Shown piece by piece: positions 21,449 to 33,500 of a stretch of 64,000 nucleotides of DNA (the first letter of the stretch is position 1; the number at the start of each line of letters is the position of its first letter). The stretch covers positions 2,933,346 through 2,997,345 of the forward strand of contig CM074761.1 of the NCBI GenBank assembly GCA_037355855.1. The letters run 5' to 3'. This stretch comes from Pseudo-nitzschia pungens (Eukaryota > Bacillariophyta > Bacillariophyceae > Bacillariales > Bacillariaceae). Under the pieces are notes generated by a model. That model saw nothing but the letters and a program-made list of their open reading frames with translations, was not told the DNA's origin and made no database searches. A program made the translations under genes and the position numbers.

Positions 21449-22990
21449 ATGCTTGGCGATGACCACCACGAAGACGACGGCATAGGCCTCAGCCAGATGC
21501 AAGAACAGTACCACCAGATGATAGGGATGACCCTGGAGTTGGTCCGCGACATGTCCATGGTCAAGAAGAACGACGAGGTCCTCACCGCTTACGGAAAGGG
21601 AGTCCTGTTGTCCCGGAACGGAGCCTGCTGCAGCATGGAAATCCAGCTGCCCTTTGGAAAGCTCTATCACCGCCAGCCCGAGATGGTGCACAAGATGATC
21701 TCTCCCACCGAATACGAACAGGCGATGGAACACCTGGAGCAGGTTCGGAAGCTGGGACTGGCAGCGCAATCCCACCAGTGGAACGTTCCCCTTGTCGAGG
21801 AGGCCTGCGTCGCCTGCCTCTTCGACAAGCCCTTTTGCAAGACCGGAAAGAACTCCGACTCCAGCACCACCATTGCCAGCCAGGACGCCAGGCAAAAGTC
21901 GGCGGTGGCGATTGCCAGGACCAAAGGCCGGGCGAGGGCTTGGTTGGGACGATTCTCCTCGGCCTCCACGTCGACCGTCACTTCCAACTCGAGCGCCGCG
22001 TCGGGCCTCGTCAAGGAAGAAAACGGAATGCTCAAAAAGAAAAAGAAAACCACCCGCACCAAGTTTTGCGACGTCTGCGGGAACCCGGTCTGCTCCAGGC
22101 ACATCATACCGGCAGCGGGGGGCCAGCAATTCCGGATGTGCGTCGACTGCCAGTTTGATTTCACGCAAATGTTCGAGACCACCAGCTCGGACAAGATGAC
22201 GCAGGGCGGGATCAATTCCAACCTGCTCGATCTGGACCACATCCCGCAGCTGACCCAGACCCTGGACCGGTTGCTGACCTACTACACGCGCATGTCCCTG
22301 CACCTCACCTTTTGCGCCCCCAACCTGCGGGAACTGGCGGAACGCCTCACCGCCAAGGAGCACACCAACTCCAAGATCGCCCTCGGAACGGGGGGGATCT
22401 CCTTCGTGGGCGCCGCCCTGGGAGTCGCCGGGGCCGCGGCCCTGCTGACGCCCGCGGGTCCCGCGCTGCTGCTGGCGGCCGTGGCCACCTCCGCGAGCTC
22501 GGCCGCGATCCAGGGAGGCCAGGCCGGGTACAATGCGCTCTTCAACATGAGCCTCATCGAGGCCAACCAGCTGGCGGACCGGATCCTGGGGTGGCACGGA
22601 TTGTGCCTGGGAATCCTGGACGCGCTCGAGCAGCTGCGGCAGACCCTCCTGCAGCAGGTCCTGGCCATCACGACGCGGAGCCTGGCCGATGTGTCGGGTC
22701 GGTCCGAGTCGGTCCACAGCAAGCTCAGCAGCATGGACCAGTCGGAACACAGCGGAACCAGCAGCGGCGACACGGTGACCGACGACGGCGAGGAACCGCT
22801 GACGAGCCCGACCTCGGCCGCCCAGTCCGCGAAGCAGAAAGCAAAGCGGCAGCAAGAAAAGGATGCCTTGCTGCTGCGGCAGGTCTTGCACAGCCGCAAC
22901 CAGAACAAGAAGAGCACGCAGGAAGCAGTCGCTGGAAGTTCTCAACACGCTTGGCCATGGGAACGTATCACACGACGCGAAACGGATTGA
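21449..22990 (+). CDS. Zinc-finger (FYVE-like) protein with glycine-zipper hydrophobic segment
   Basis: The open frame gives 513 residues from the first in-frame ATG at 21449; the frame is open back to a stop at 21377, so the true N-terminus may differ. Near residue 206 FCDVCGNPVCSRHI and then RMCVDC resemble half of a FYVE/treble-clef zinc finger, and an earlier ACVACLFDKPFC adds another Cys cluster. At residues 312-360 a Gly/Ala-rich segment (GAALGVAGAAALLTPAGPA) looks like a glycine zipper able to insert in or bend membranes. A role at endomembranes is inferred, not shown. Near the end, the next frame reads LEVLNTLGHGNVSHDAKRID after skipping one base near 22930 and runs to a good GTGAGT donor at 22997, so the real protein may continue past the stop at 22990 into the downstream open frame. 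Confidence 0.65.
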   Translation: MLGDDHHEDDGIGLSQMQEQYHQMIGMTLELVRDMSMVKKNDEVLTAYGKGVLLSRNGACCSMEIQLPFGKLYHRQPEMVHKMISPTEYEQAMEHLEQVRKLGLAAQSHQWNVPLVEEACVACLFDKPFCKTGKNSDSSTTIASQDARQKSAVAIARTKGRARAWLGRFSSASTSTVTSNSSAASGLVKEENGMLKKKKKTTRTKFCDVCGNPVCSRHIIPAAGGQQFRMCVDCQFDFTQMFETTSSDKMTQGGINSNLLDLDHIPQLTQTLDRLLTYYTRMSLHLTFCAPNLRELAERLTAKEHTNSKIALGTGGISFVGAALGVAGAAALLTPAGPALLLAAVATSASSAAIQGGQAGYNALFNMSLIEANQLADRILGWHGLCLGILDALEQLRQTLLQQVLAITTRSLADVSGRSESVHSKLSSMDQSEHSGTSSGDTVTDDGEEPLTSPTSAAQSAKQKAKRQQEKDALLLRQVLHSRNQNKKSTQEAVAGSSQHAWPWERITRRETD

Positions 22991-23164
22991 CGGGAGTGGT
23001 GAGTCGTTCGTGTTCGTTGATGTTCGTTATGATGTCGCTGTTGTTGTTGTCGTTGTTCTTTTTTTTGTTGACGATCGGATTCGTTCGGAGGGTTGCGGTT
23101 TGCGTTGCCGGCCCGAACGCGCGCTCTCGACGATTTGCTTTTGCGAAACAATGCCGCGAAATAA

Positions 23165-23611
23165 ATGCCGCGGGCTCGATCGATAAGCTTTCTCACTCCG
23201 CGCATCGTCTCGCGTTCCGTTCCGAATCCATCCATGTCCTCCGCTCCGCTCGGCTCGTCGACGATGCACCAGGGCCTGACCGCTTCCATGGGAGCCTCGT
23301 ACTCCCAGATGATCAACGCCTCCATCCAGACCGTGCCGGTGGTCGGGGGAGCCTTCTCGCTGGGATGCATGGCCATGGACGCCTCCAACATTGCGTCGAT
23401 CCTGCAAAAGCTCCAGAAACCGGCCGCCAAGGCGGTGGCGCTCCGCCAGGTCGAGGACTCCTTTCCGGTGCACATACCGGCCACCATCCAGTACGAGGTC
23501 GAGGCGCTGCTGGGCGCCATCAACGAGCTCAAGGAGCGACAGGAAGAAGCCCAGCGGAACCAGCAGCAGGACCTGATCGAGCAGGAGCTGGAGGAACTCA
23601 ACAACTTATAA
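23165..23611 (+). CDS. Unknown protein or 3' exon of the upstream zinc-finger gene
   Basis: A 148-codon frame with protein-like composition. ATGs at 23165 and 23234 are both possible starts. The middle (ASIQTVPVVGGAFSLGCMAM) is hydrophobic and Gly/Ala-rich, like the segment in the upstream gene, and the end is a coiled-coil-like helix (INELKERQEEAQRNQQQDLI) finishing in acidic ELEELNNL. It follows a GTGAGT donor at 22997 by less than 200 bases, and a T-rich tract lies between, so it is probably the last exon of the same gene. I could not find a junction that keeps both frames without an indel, so it is listed separately. Confidence 0.5.
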   Translation: MPRARSISFLTPRIVSRSVPNPSMSSAPLGSSTMHQGLTASMGASYSQMINASIQTVPVVGGAFSLGCMAMDASNIASILQKLQKPAAKAVALRQVEDSFPVHIPATIQYEVEALLGAINELKERQEEAQRNQQQDLIEQELEELNNL

Positions 23612-23996
23612 CAACGCAACGCAACGCGACGCAACCAAGCGCAGCGCAGTGCAGTGCAGCGCAGTACAGCGCACTGCACTGCTCGCGCCTGTGTGCATAG
23701 AACGAGTTGGATGGAACCAAGCGTTGTAGGAAAAGATTCCACCGCAGTATCATTACTTAGAGCATAAATACATACGTGTACTATTTACACCAAACACAAA
23801 ACTATTGTTGCAATCATGACCATTTCTGGAACTCCGTTCTCGTTGTATTGCGGAGATCGATTGCGTGTCTCGATCGAAACAGAAACAGAAAACAGACACT
23901 TTCGGCGCAGCGGTGGATTTCGTTGTTTCCCATCGTGGCCGCGCCGCGCCGCGCCGTGCCGTGCCGTGCCAGTGCCATGCATCGCAAGTCCGGTTC
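23612..23996. repeat. Convergent spacer with ACGCA and GCAGT short repeats
   Basis: Directly after the stop codon, CAACG/ACGCA and GCGCAGTGCA repeats run to about 23690, with GCCGCGCCGTGCC-type repeats near 23940-23975. This is the short convergent spacer before the Whirly gene. Confidence 0.6.
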
Positions 23997-25630
23997 TCAG
24001 TAGGTGCCGCTGCCTCCGCCACCTCCCTGATAGTTGTGCGGCGAGTATCCCCCACCGCCCCGGTAGTTTCCGCCAAAGCCGCCGCCGCCACCGCCGCCAT
24101 TACTACTGCCCTGAAGGCTCTTGGCAATGGCCTGCTCGATGTTCCGATCGAACATGGTGGTCCACCCCACCAGTTTCGGTATGGACTCCTTCAGGATCGA
24201 TCTCAGCACGTGGTATTCTCCGATCATGAGACGGATTTCGAAGGGGCCTCTCTGGAAGAGTGCGCGCCATTCCCCCCCCCCCACAAGAACACACACAGAA
24301 ACAAAAACAAAACAAAACAAAAAAAAGCAGAGCGCGCGATGCGGTCGGAAGCAGCAAGCGTCGAGAGTGAGAAAGGAACGACAAATCCAAACGCCGAATC
24401 GAAACCCAACAAATCCATTGGTTTTGGGCGGGGGCATTTCGTTGCAACCACGATGCTTCGATTGCACCAAAACTATCCACCATTATTATTATTTGGCAGC
24501 TGCTTCGATCCGAGCCATCTAGCTAGCTAGCTCTCTAGCTATCTCTCTATCTAGTTGGTTGGTTCCGCAATAGTAATTACGAAGCAAGTACTCACAAAGC
24601 CCTCGGATGTATCGTACATGCCACCCGCTCCGCCCCCGGAAGCCGGGTGCGGTATCTGTCCGAACCGCTGCTGGTCGGGATCGACGTAGTCCACCAGGAG
24701 GCTGATGCCGTTGGGTTTGGGCGGGGAATCGGTGGTTCTTGTTTCGTCTTCTTCGTCAATGTCGTCGTCGTCTTCGTCAATGTCGTGGTTGTGGTTGTGG
24801 TTGTGGTTGCTTTCCTGCTGCTGCTGCTGCTGCAAGACAATCGCCTTGGCCACAAACACCTTGTCGAGGGGCCGGCCCACCGGATTCTGGGGGTGGTCCG
24901 GAGCCATTCGCCGCGAGAATTCGACGCTCGGATCCCCCCGGTCGAGCCTCGCCAACAGGCTGGCGGCCTCCTCCGCCGTGAGGGCGAACCGCGTCGTGGA
25001 ATCCCACCGGAACTTGCGGGTGTTCGTGTGCGTGTCGCCGCCGCGGTTGCCGCCCGCGTCCATCGGGGTCCACTCCAGGAGGAATCTCCCGCGCTTGCTC
25101 GCGTCGAGCACGACGGTGCCGCTGGGGAGGGCCCGAAACTCGGGGGGGATCGCCTTGACGCCGAAGGCGACTTCTTCTCCGTACACCGTGTAGGCGGCGT
25201 TTCCCATGTTGGGTTGGCTCGCACCGGCACCGGCAGCGGCGGCGGCACCCGTGACTCCGCCGTAAAAGGACAGGGACCGGCGCGTCTCGATTTCCGTTCC
25301 GGATTGGTTTCGGCCCGGAAGCAATGGGCGCTGCGCGAGAGCAGATATCTGCGTGGTCAGGTTCCGTTTCGACCAGCGAACCGGAGATGGGTATTGGTGT
25401 GGGTATTGGTGTGGGGATTGGCGCTGCTGCGGGGCGTTTTGACGTCGGTGCAGCACCTTGGTTTTGATTTCGGTTTCGGCATCGGCATCGGTTTCGGCTC
25501 GGGACCCGGTGGACGACGCATTGCGAATGCCCGCGAGAGCAACCCGTCGAAACCCGCCGGACTCCGCCGCAGCGGCCACCGGTGCGGTGTTTCCCGCGCG
25601 TCGCAAAGAATGCCACCAGAACAGGCCCAT
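23997..25630 (-). CDS. Whirly-family single-stranded DNA-binding protein
   Basis: Two exons, 25630-24596 and 24251-23997, give 429 residues. The core matches the Whirly fold: YTVYGEEVAFGVKAIPPEF, then SGTVVLD, GRFLLEWTPMD, RWDSTTRFALTAEEAASLLA, VEFSRR, GISLLVDYV, and across the intron GPFEIRLMIGEYHVLRSIL with PKLVGW, the conserved end. Whirly proteins bind ssDNA and protect organelle genomes or act as nuclear transcription regulators. The Arg/Ala-rich first 40 residues (MGLFWWHSLRRAGN, then RRVALAGIRNASS) suggest a mitochondrial presequence, and no plastid AFAP motif is seen. Two acidic/His-Asn low-complexity inserts interrupt the fold. The C-terminus is a Gly-rich tail with Tyr/Arg (FGGNYRGGGGYSPHNYQGG), similar in style to tails of SSB proteins. 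The intron is GT-AG, phase 0, and holds a C10 and A-rich run. The long plus-strand frame over it is a shadow. Confidence 0.85.
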
Positions 25631-25857
25631 GTCGGACGACAGCGGTTGCGAAGAATGCGGCAGCAGCAGCGGCAGCAAGATGTTCCTTGTGTTCTACAGC
25701 ACCGGAAACGAAGCAAGAAACTGCGTTCCGCAACGTCGAAGCACTCTAGTACTAGTAGCAGTGAAAAGAAACCGTCCAAAGCCTAGAAAGAGCTCTGTTG
25801 TTTCGGTTTGAAAGGGCAACAGTCGGGTAAGATTACCGGTAGAGAAAGACTGTGTGC

Positions 25858-25891
<34 letters not shown>

Positions 25892-27501
25892 AAGTGAACA
25901 AGGTAATTACGAGTAAGATCTTACCTTACGGCAAATGGCAAAAGCATTCACAAGACAGAATCCAGAATCCAGAATGTTGTGCAATCCTTTCGTGTCCCGT
26001 GTCCCGTCCCTGCGGTCTGCTTTGATCATTCTTCTCTCGACGAGCGTGGTGTCGGAAAGATATTATTACTTTTTTGGCGCGCTTCAATTCCCTGTCGAAT
26101 GGATCGAATTAAAAGTCTCAAAATCAATCTCAATCAATCACAAGCATCTCTCAAAAAATCAAGAAGCAGAAGTAAAACCTTATCTTAAGTCTCAATCAAT
26201 CAGGAATTCCAAGTTTGCATACCGGTAAGTTAGTACCTCATACCGGTGACTAGTAACTACGTAAGATCTTACCTACTCCGAAGCCCCCAATGTTTGAAAT
26301 GAAATACTTCGTACGAGTACTTCGTAATGGAATTACTGTAAGTTACTCGTACGAGTAATTACTCCCCAAAATTGTACCAATGCCACACTCTCAACTTCGC
26401 TGGAAGACCACCTACCCTGATACAGTAAGGTTACATGGTAAGGTTTACGGCTACCGTACAATGCAAGGCGCTCCCAAGAAGTGATGGGGCAATCAACATA
26501 CTCTCAATAAACCTTAAGAGTAAGCCTTAAGGTCTTACTCAATACATGTACGAGCAAGATTTACCAGGTTCTCGTGAAACGAAGTAAGTTACTTATGCCT
26601 TACTTTGTAGTAAGGTAAGTTACGGGTATGATAAGAATGTATCCACTGTCTTTGGTTCTGTTTTTGTCCATAGAAAAATAAGATTAAGGAGCCTTACTGT
26701 ACGGTAACCTTACCCATTGACTGTTTTGAACAGTTGAAGGCCACGAAATTCGCTAACCTTAAGGCTTACCCGCGCCTCAACGCCTCATGACATTTTTTGT
26801 TTTGTTATGTTTCGTTTCGTTGTGTTTTGCTTTGCTTTGTTGAGATTGAGGTGAGAATCACGGAACGAGATTTTCCATATCGTCATGAATCAAAACTGCG
26901 AGTACGAGTACTTCTAATCATGATTGATTGATCGATTCATTCATTCATTCAATCATCGTTCTCAATGATTTCCGGTACGAATACAGCACAGTAATTGCGG
27001 ATTGCACTTCGATCACAGTTTCGAAATTCATTCGCAGAAACGAAAGGAAAGGAAACGAAACGACTGGAACAGAGAATGCATTGCCACCAACAAGCAGCAC
27101 CTCTATCGCCAAGCAGGAGCCTCTCGAGAGAAAAACCGAACGGTGTCGGGGTCGGTGTTGCACGATTCCCATTCCCATTCCGATTCCCATTCCCATTCCC
27201 ATTCCCATTCTTTGAGTCTGAAACGCAAGTCCGAAACCAACACTTACCGAAAAGGATTACAGCATTCACCATTCACCGATTGACGGATTGCAGTCATTGA
27301 TTCATTGATTCATTGACTCATTCATTGATTCATTCATTATTTGATTCATTCATTATTTGATTCATTCATTGATTTGCAGGGATTGCAGTTGTTTGGTTGG
27401 AAGACACAGACTCTTTCCCAGTGGAATAAAATAGTCCATCGGTGCAGCGCTCACTCTTGTCGCAAGCATCGTTCTCATTCTTTGGGCCGGCTGGAATCAC
27501 G
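25631..27501. other. Divergent spacer rich in GTAAG/CTTAC words and microsatellites
   Basis: This lies between the divergent Whirly and ATRX starts. It contains a GT then GA dinucleotide run at 25855-25892, very dense GTAAG, CTTAC, TACCGGT and ACGAGTA words at 25820-25930 and 26220-26790, a TTCCCA hexamer run at about 27165-27212 and ATTCATTG-type repeats at 27296-27374. No coding sequence is supported. Confidence 0.6.
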
Positions 27502-30500
27502 ATGAACGAAGCCATCATGCTGCTGTCCTCGTCGGATGACGAAACGGTGGAACCCAAGCAACAGCAGCAACAACAGCAACAGCAACAGCAACAGTTGCTG
27601 CAAAAGCCGGTCTCGGTTCCCGGAGGAAAGGCCTTTTTGATGCAGCGACTCCGCAGCAATGCCAGCGACGAAAACGATGACAACGATGACGACGACAACG
27701 ACAACAACGACAACAATAGCGAGAGCTACAAAGGCACCACAAACAATACAAATGACGGCGATGCCAAAGCCAAAGCGAAAAGCATTCCTCCACAACGAAA
27801 CAACAACAACAAAAAAGATAACAATGACAATAACAATAACAAAGCCCAACCCGTGGAATTAATCGAATTGCTCGACGACACCACCGACGAAAGCGACAAT
27901 GACGATGGCAATGGCAATGGCGATAACGTTGGCAGTACCGTTGGCAGTACCGTTGGCAGTAACGTTGGCAATACCGTTGGCAATACCGTTGGCAATGCCT
28001 CTGCTGCGGCTTCGAATCGGGCCAAAAAGGCGTCGTCGCTGTCCGGAGCACGAGTTGTCACCACCGCCGAACGATCCGATGGTCGCTCGAAGGCCGGGGC
28101 GGACACGGACGATCCACGGGCTTCTCGGAATCGCTGCCACCGTGCTTTGGAAACGGAATCGAAATCGGAATTGGAATTGGAGTTTTTGAGGAATCACTGC
28201 TGGGGATGCCACAAATGGATCCATCACCCGAGAAGCGTTCCGGGTCGCCAAACGCGAAGGGCTGGTATCCGCAAGGATTGCAATGGCAAGGACAATGACA
28301 ATGACAATGACAAGGACAAGGACAAGGACAAGGACAAGGACAAGGACAAGGACAAGGACAAGGACAATGAGAATGACAAGGACGAGGAGACTTCGAACAA
28401 CAGCAGCGATGATGATGAAGAAGAAGAGATTTGCTACTATGCGCTCCATCTGCACCCGGTGTTGCAGGTCCCGGTCTGCATTGTCTGCGCCGAGAACATC
28501 GAGGCCGTCGAGCAAGCCCACCGGCATCGGCAACGAAACTCGATGAAACAGCAAAAGCAGCAAAAGCAAAAACAGCAAAAGCAAAAGCAAAAACAGCGGC
28601 AGCGGCAGCGACACGCAAAAAGCCGCAAGAGGCCGCTCGTCTCCAAGGCAAGCGGATCGTACGGGGAAGAGGACGAGGACGTGGACGTGGACGAAGCCAT
28701 GGATTGCAATAGCGACAACGACAAGGACACGGACGATGACTACGCGATTGCCGCCCGGGCCTGTAGCGCGTGCGGAAAATCCAAGCGCGGAGAACGAGAC
28801 GAAGACGACGACGACGATGACGACGATGATGACGTCCGCGTTCGGCACAAAGCATCGCGCAGGACTTCCTCGGTGGTGTGCGGGGTTTGTTCCCGAACCG
28901 TCTGTTCCGACTGCTTCGAACAGGCGCACGATGGTGTCGACTCGTTCCGGAATGGTCGTTTCAAACAACAGCGAGCGAGACGACGACGACGACGACGACA
29001 ACAACACCATCAACAGCAACAAAAACAGCAACAGCAACAAAAACAAGCACAGAGGCCTTGGACGTGTCTGTGCTGTCCGTGCATCGATGACCACTCTTGC
29101 CGTCGGAACAATCGCGAGGAGAAAAAAAAAGACGAAGACGACGAGGAGAATGCCCCCGAACACAATAAGGGAATGACGACGACGACGACGACGACGACGA
29201 CGAAAAAAAGCCTTCCCAATCTGCTCCAGCGACTCCGGAGCATCACCCTCGAACTCTTTTCGGAGGAACACCACTCGGCAAAACACTTGAAAGCCGGGCG
29301 CAAGCATCAAAGCCAAACCCTGGAGGACGCCCTGGACGAGCTCGAATGCCTCGAGACGGAAAAACGATCCTGCGAACGGAAGCTGGAAGACGAGGTGCAA
29401 CTCTGCGCTCGGATCCGGAACGAGGTCGTTTCGGCCGGGGGCTATTTCGGACACGCCGAACGGGAGCGGCGCGTGCAAGAGATCCACGGGGAATGGATCG
29501 ATCACCAAACGAGGCTGCTGGATCGGATCGCCATTTTGCAGGACCGGCTCAAGTCCGAGTACGGAGTCGAGGCCCACGCGGCCTTTTTGTTTCTGGCGGA
29601 ACGAAACGGGGAGGATCTCGGCGGACAATGGGGCAATCCAACGAAACAGAAACAGCAACAACGAGGGGGAGGGGCAGGAACCGAAAGCGGTTCCGGATCC
29701 AGCGAGGAGGAAGATGATGACGTCGAACCCTCCTGGAAACAATCCGCCGATCGGGCAATCGCGAAACGAATCAAGGCCGAGCGAAAGGCTCTCCGAAAAG
29801 CCGAAAAGCAGCGCCTCGGGCCAACCAAGAATGCTCCCAGAACGCTCTCGTACCCGGACAACGATCTTGCCGAGGACGCGGAGGACCTGGGGAGCAGCAG
29901 CAGCAGTGACTCGAACAAGGGTACCGATGATGACAAGGAAGATGACGATGACGATGACAATGACTCGATTCCGGACTCGTACGACCTGGGATGGCGGAAC
30001 TATCCAACCAGGGCCTCCCGCGACGATATCGATCGTGCCATGCACGCCGAGGACCTCCGGAGGGTGGAGGAGGGAAAGACCCGGCTGGTGCTCCGCCAAC
30101 GGCGCTCCGACAAGGCCGAGATTCGCCGCTGGGAATCCGGGCTGGCGTCCTCGGCCGCGATTCTCGACGCAACGGCTCTTTCGACGCGAAACCAAAACCA
30201 CCCAAAGCGGGAGCTGCCCACCCGCACGATATCGCCCGCTGTCGCCCACGGCAACAACGACGACGACAAAAACAATGATGATAACAATAAGAATAAGAAT
30301 AACAACGACTTTCAACCGGACGCCAAGCGAGGTTTCGGATCCACCGGAGGCTACCAGAAACGGAACCGACGAGAAGCGTCCGGGACCGATCTGCTTGCCC
30401 AACGAGAAGACGAGGTGGTAGTCCACACAATCGTGGGACGATCCAAGAGGGGCAAGATCGGCTTCCGGCCGTCCTCGTTGGTTCTGTCCACCGATCCTCT

Positions 30501-33500
30501 CATTGCGGTCGACGAACGACTCGAGCGGCACCTCAAGGAACACCAACGGGAGGGAATCCGTTTCATGTTTGAGAATGCCTTTGCCGACCTAGGGAGAAGG
30601 ACGGACATTGGCGATGCGGAGGAGGATGATTCGAGGGATGCGAAGAATGCCGATCCGAAAAAGACCGCAGAGGACGACAGGGATGACGGAAACGCAACGC
30701 AACGTCCCATTGGCGGATGCATCCTTGCCCATTCGATGGGACTCGGTACGAGTTTGTTGTTGGTTGGTGGCTCTATACCCATTGCTTGCATCCATTGTGA
30801 ATTCATGCATACATCGATAAAAATACTGACCTGTTCTTGTCCATTTCCCTTTCTTTAATTGATTTGCAGGAAAATCCCTCTCGTGCCTGACTCTCTTGCA
30901 CACCGTAATGCTGCAGCCCTCCCTCCGCGATGCCAGTACGGGACGCGGTCCGATCCACAAGGTGATCCTGGTGGTTCCTGTCAACACAATTTCTAACTGG
31001 GCAAACGAATTCGACCGGTGGACCAAGGGAGTACAGATCCAGAAACTCCCGCTCTTCAATGTTTCGGGAGCCGATACCCGTGCCCGCCGCGGCGTCGTCG
31101 AGCAGTGGTCCGAGTGGGGAGGAGTCTTGCTCACCTCCGACGCACTCTTTCGGAACCTAGCCAAGATCAAAATCATCCAGCGACTCCTTGAGAACGCGGA
31201 TGCTATTGTTCTGGACGAAAGGTACGTGGGGATTCCTTGATACGTGTGGTTGATTTTCGTATCTACTTTTTGTAATAATTCAGCTACAATTGTTGGGATT
31301 GTACTGATCCTCGGATGCGTGCTTTTGACTATTGTCACCACGAAACCTCGTACTGTAGCCACACCATGCTCAAGAATAAGGACAACCTCGTGTTCAAGGC
31401 ATGCATGAGTATCAAAACGCAAAGGCGAGTTTGCTTGACGGGAACCCCTTTTCAGAACAATCTCCTGGAATACTACCGCATGATTTCGTACATTCGCCCA
31501 AAGCTGTTTGAAGAGTCAGAACGAAAATTTCAAAAGAAATACAGCGATCCGATCCAGGCCGGCATGGCAACCGATGCACCGGAAGACGCGAAGCAGATTG
31601 CCGACGAGCGCATGGAGACCTTTTTCGAAAGAGTCCGACCGTACGTGCACCGAAGGGACGCGTCGCTCCTTCTCAAGGACCTTCCCTCTCTTCAGCAGGT
31701 GTGCGTGCACCTTCGGCCCACCAAGCTGCAGCGCGCGCTCTACCGGGCATACCGACACCACATGGAGGTTAGCCAGGACAAAAACTTTCTGAAACAATTC
31801 GTCTCTCTCCGCTCGGTGCACAACCACCCCGGAACACTACTGTTGTCTGGGAATGCAAATGTGGTAACCCAAAAACAATCGACCGCAGAAGTACGGACCA
31901 TGGCAGTGCCACCAAAGCACGAAAACCCTAAGAAAGAAAAGCCGCCGTTGGCTTCAAGGTCGGAAACAGCGCCTCCCGCCCAAGTTTCGGTCGGTGGTGA
32001 CGTCAAAATCGAGACAGCTGCTGTGGCGATGGTGATCAACGACAAATCAGGCCGGGAATCGCCGGATTCCATCATTGAAATTCTGTCGAGCTCCGATGAG
32101 CAAGACGACGATGAAGAGAGTGTCGAAGATGAAAGCACAGAAAAGAGCACAAAGAAGTGGTGGACCAAAACTGCGAATAAATTTGGTACCGAACGTATGA
32201 ACAATGTTGAAAGGTACGTTATCGCCTGCGTCGTATGTTGTATACCTCGTCGCTTTCCCCTTCATCCCCCCTCCCCCAAAGATGGAAGCAACTCTAACCC
32301 ATCCCGCAATTCTACATGCTTTTTTCGATGTTTTCATTCTTTTTTGGCTGGATGATTTGTACCGGTACGTGTAGCGGTAATAAATGCATTGTTCTATTGC
32401 ACATTCTAGTACAGGCGAAAATATTGGGGGAGAAAACTGTCGTGTTCAGCCAGAGTTTAAAGGTAAGGATGATGCTGCAAAGCTATCAGAAACATGGCGT
32501 TGGATCAAGTGAAGCCAATCATTTCTGCGATGTCCGTTATATGCTTTAACAATCGTTTCATAAATGACCGTTAGACTCTTGATTTTTTGTCAAACATGCT
32601 GGCTTCTAAGAATTGGCAAGATCTCTGTCCCTCGTTGGAACAGTCGTTCCCGGATCAGCCAATGGGTGGCTGGGTCCAAGGAAAAGACTTTCTTCGAATC
32701 GATGGAGCAACAAGCGGCTTTGAACGGGGTGAACTATTGAAGGATTTCGGGGATCACAAGTGTCTCAAGCTCTTTCTGATTAGCTCGAAAGCCGGTGGAA
32801 TCGGAATCAACCTGGTTTCTGCCAACCGCGTGGTTTTGTAAGTCGTGTCGTAATGGATTATTTTTGGTACCACGCGTCACTGGGTCGGTTCACACGAGTG
32901 AACTTGCTGACCCAAGGAACCGGGTAGTGTCATGAAGTCGTGCTTGCTAATTGGAACTATTTTCATCGTTTGAATCTACCACGGACAACTGCAGATTTGA
33001 TAGCCACTTCAATCCAACCATTGATCTACAAGCAATTTATCGTTGCTACAGGTATGGTCAGAATCGAAACGTGTATGCCTATAGGTTTCTAACGCAAGGT
33101 TCTATGGAAGAAAAAGTTTATTCCAGAGCCGTGACTAAGATTGGGCTTGGAAATCGAGTTATTGATGGGAAGGAGCTCCGTCGGTGCTTCAAGAATGATG
33201 AGATTGACTCATTGGGAAGAGAGGACGATTGGATCGAGTGCGTAAAATGCAAACAATGGCGAATGTTCCCTCCTGATCACACCGCAGATCTTGCAAGCCT
33301 GCCCGATGATTGGGTCTGTGAAATGATGAACGAACACGATGCTCGGATGAAGCTGACTTGTAGCTTTGAGGAAAAAGATTCTGTGTGGTATTATCATCAC
33401 TTTAAGAAACCAAACGAAATGGTGTCTTCTTCGATAGACTCCGCAGCTACCGACGGAGATGTGCCCAACAAACTATCGGCAATCGATACCGAAAAGCTGG

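Noticed and set aside
21329..22948. A 539-codon minus-strand frame
   Set aside because: It is a shadow of the zinc-finger gene and has no motif of its own; the plus strand shows the Cys pairs and hydrophobic segment.
24647..25786. A 379-codon plus-strand frame
   Set aside because: It is antisense to the Whirly gene, whose frame matches the family over the whole core.
27859..30546. An 895-codon minus-strand frame
   Set aside because: It is antisense to the first ATRX exon and consists largely of Val/Ile/Leu runs complementary to Asp/Asn/Lys repeats.
31270..31358. An earlier acceptor for ATRX exon 3 (after TAATTCAG at about 31283)
   Set aside because: It would insert about 25 residues into the DExH box; the acceptor before 31359 gives VLDESHTMLKNK, as expected for the family.
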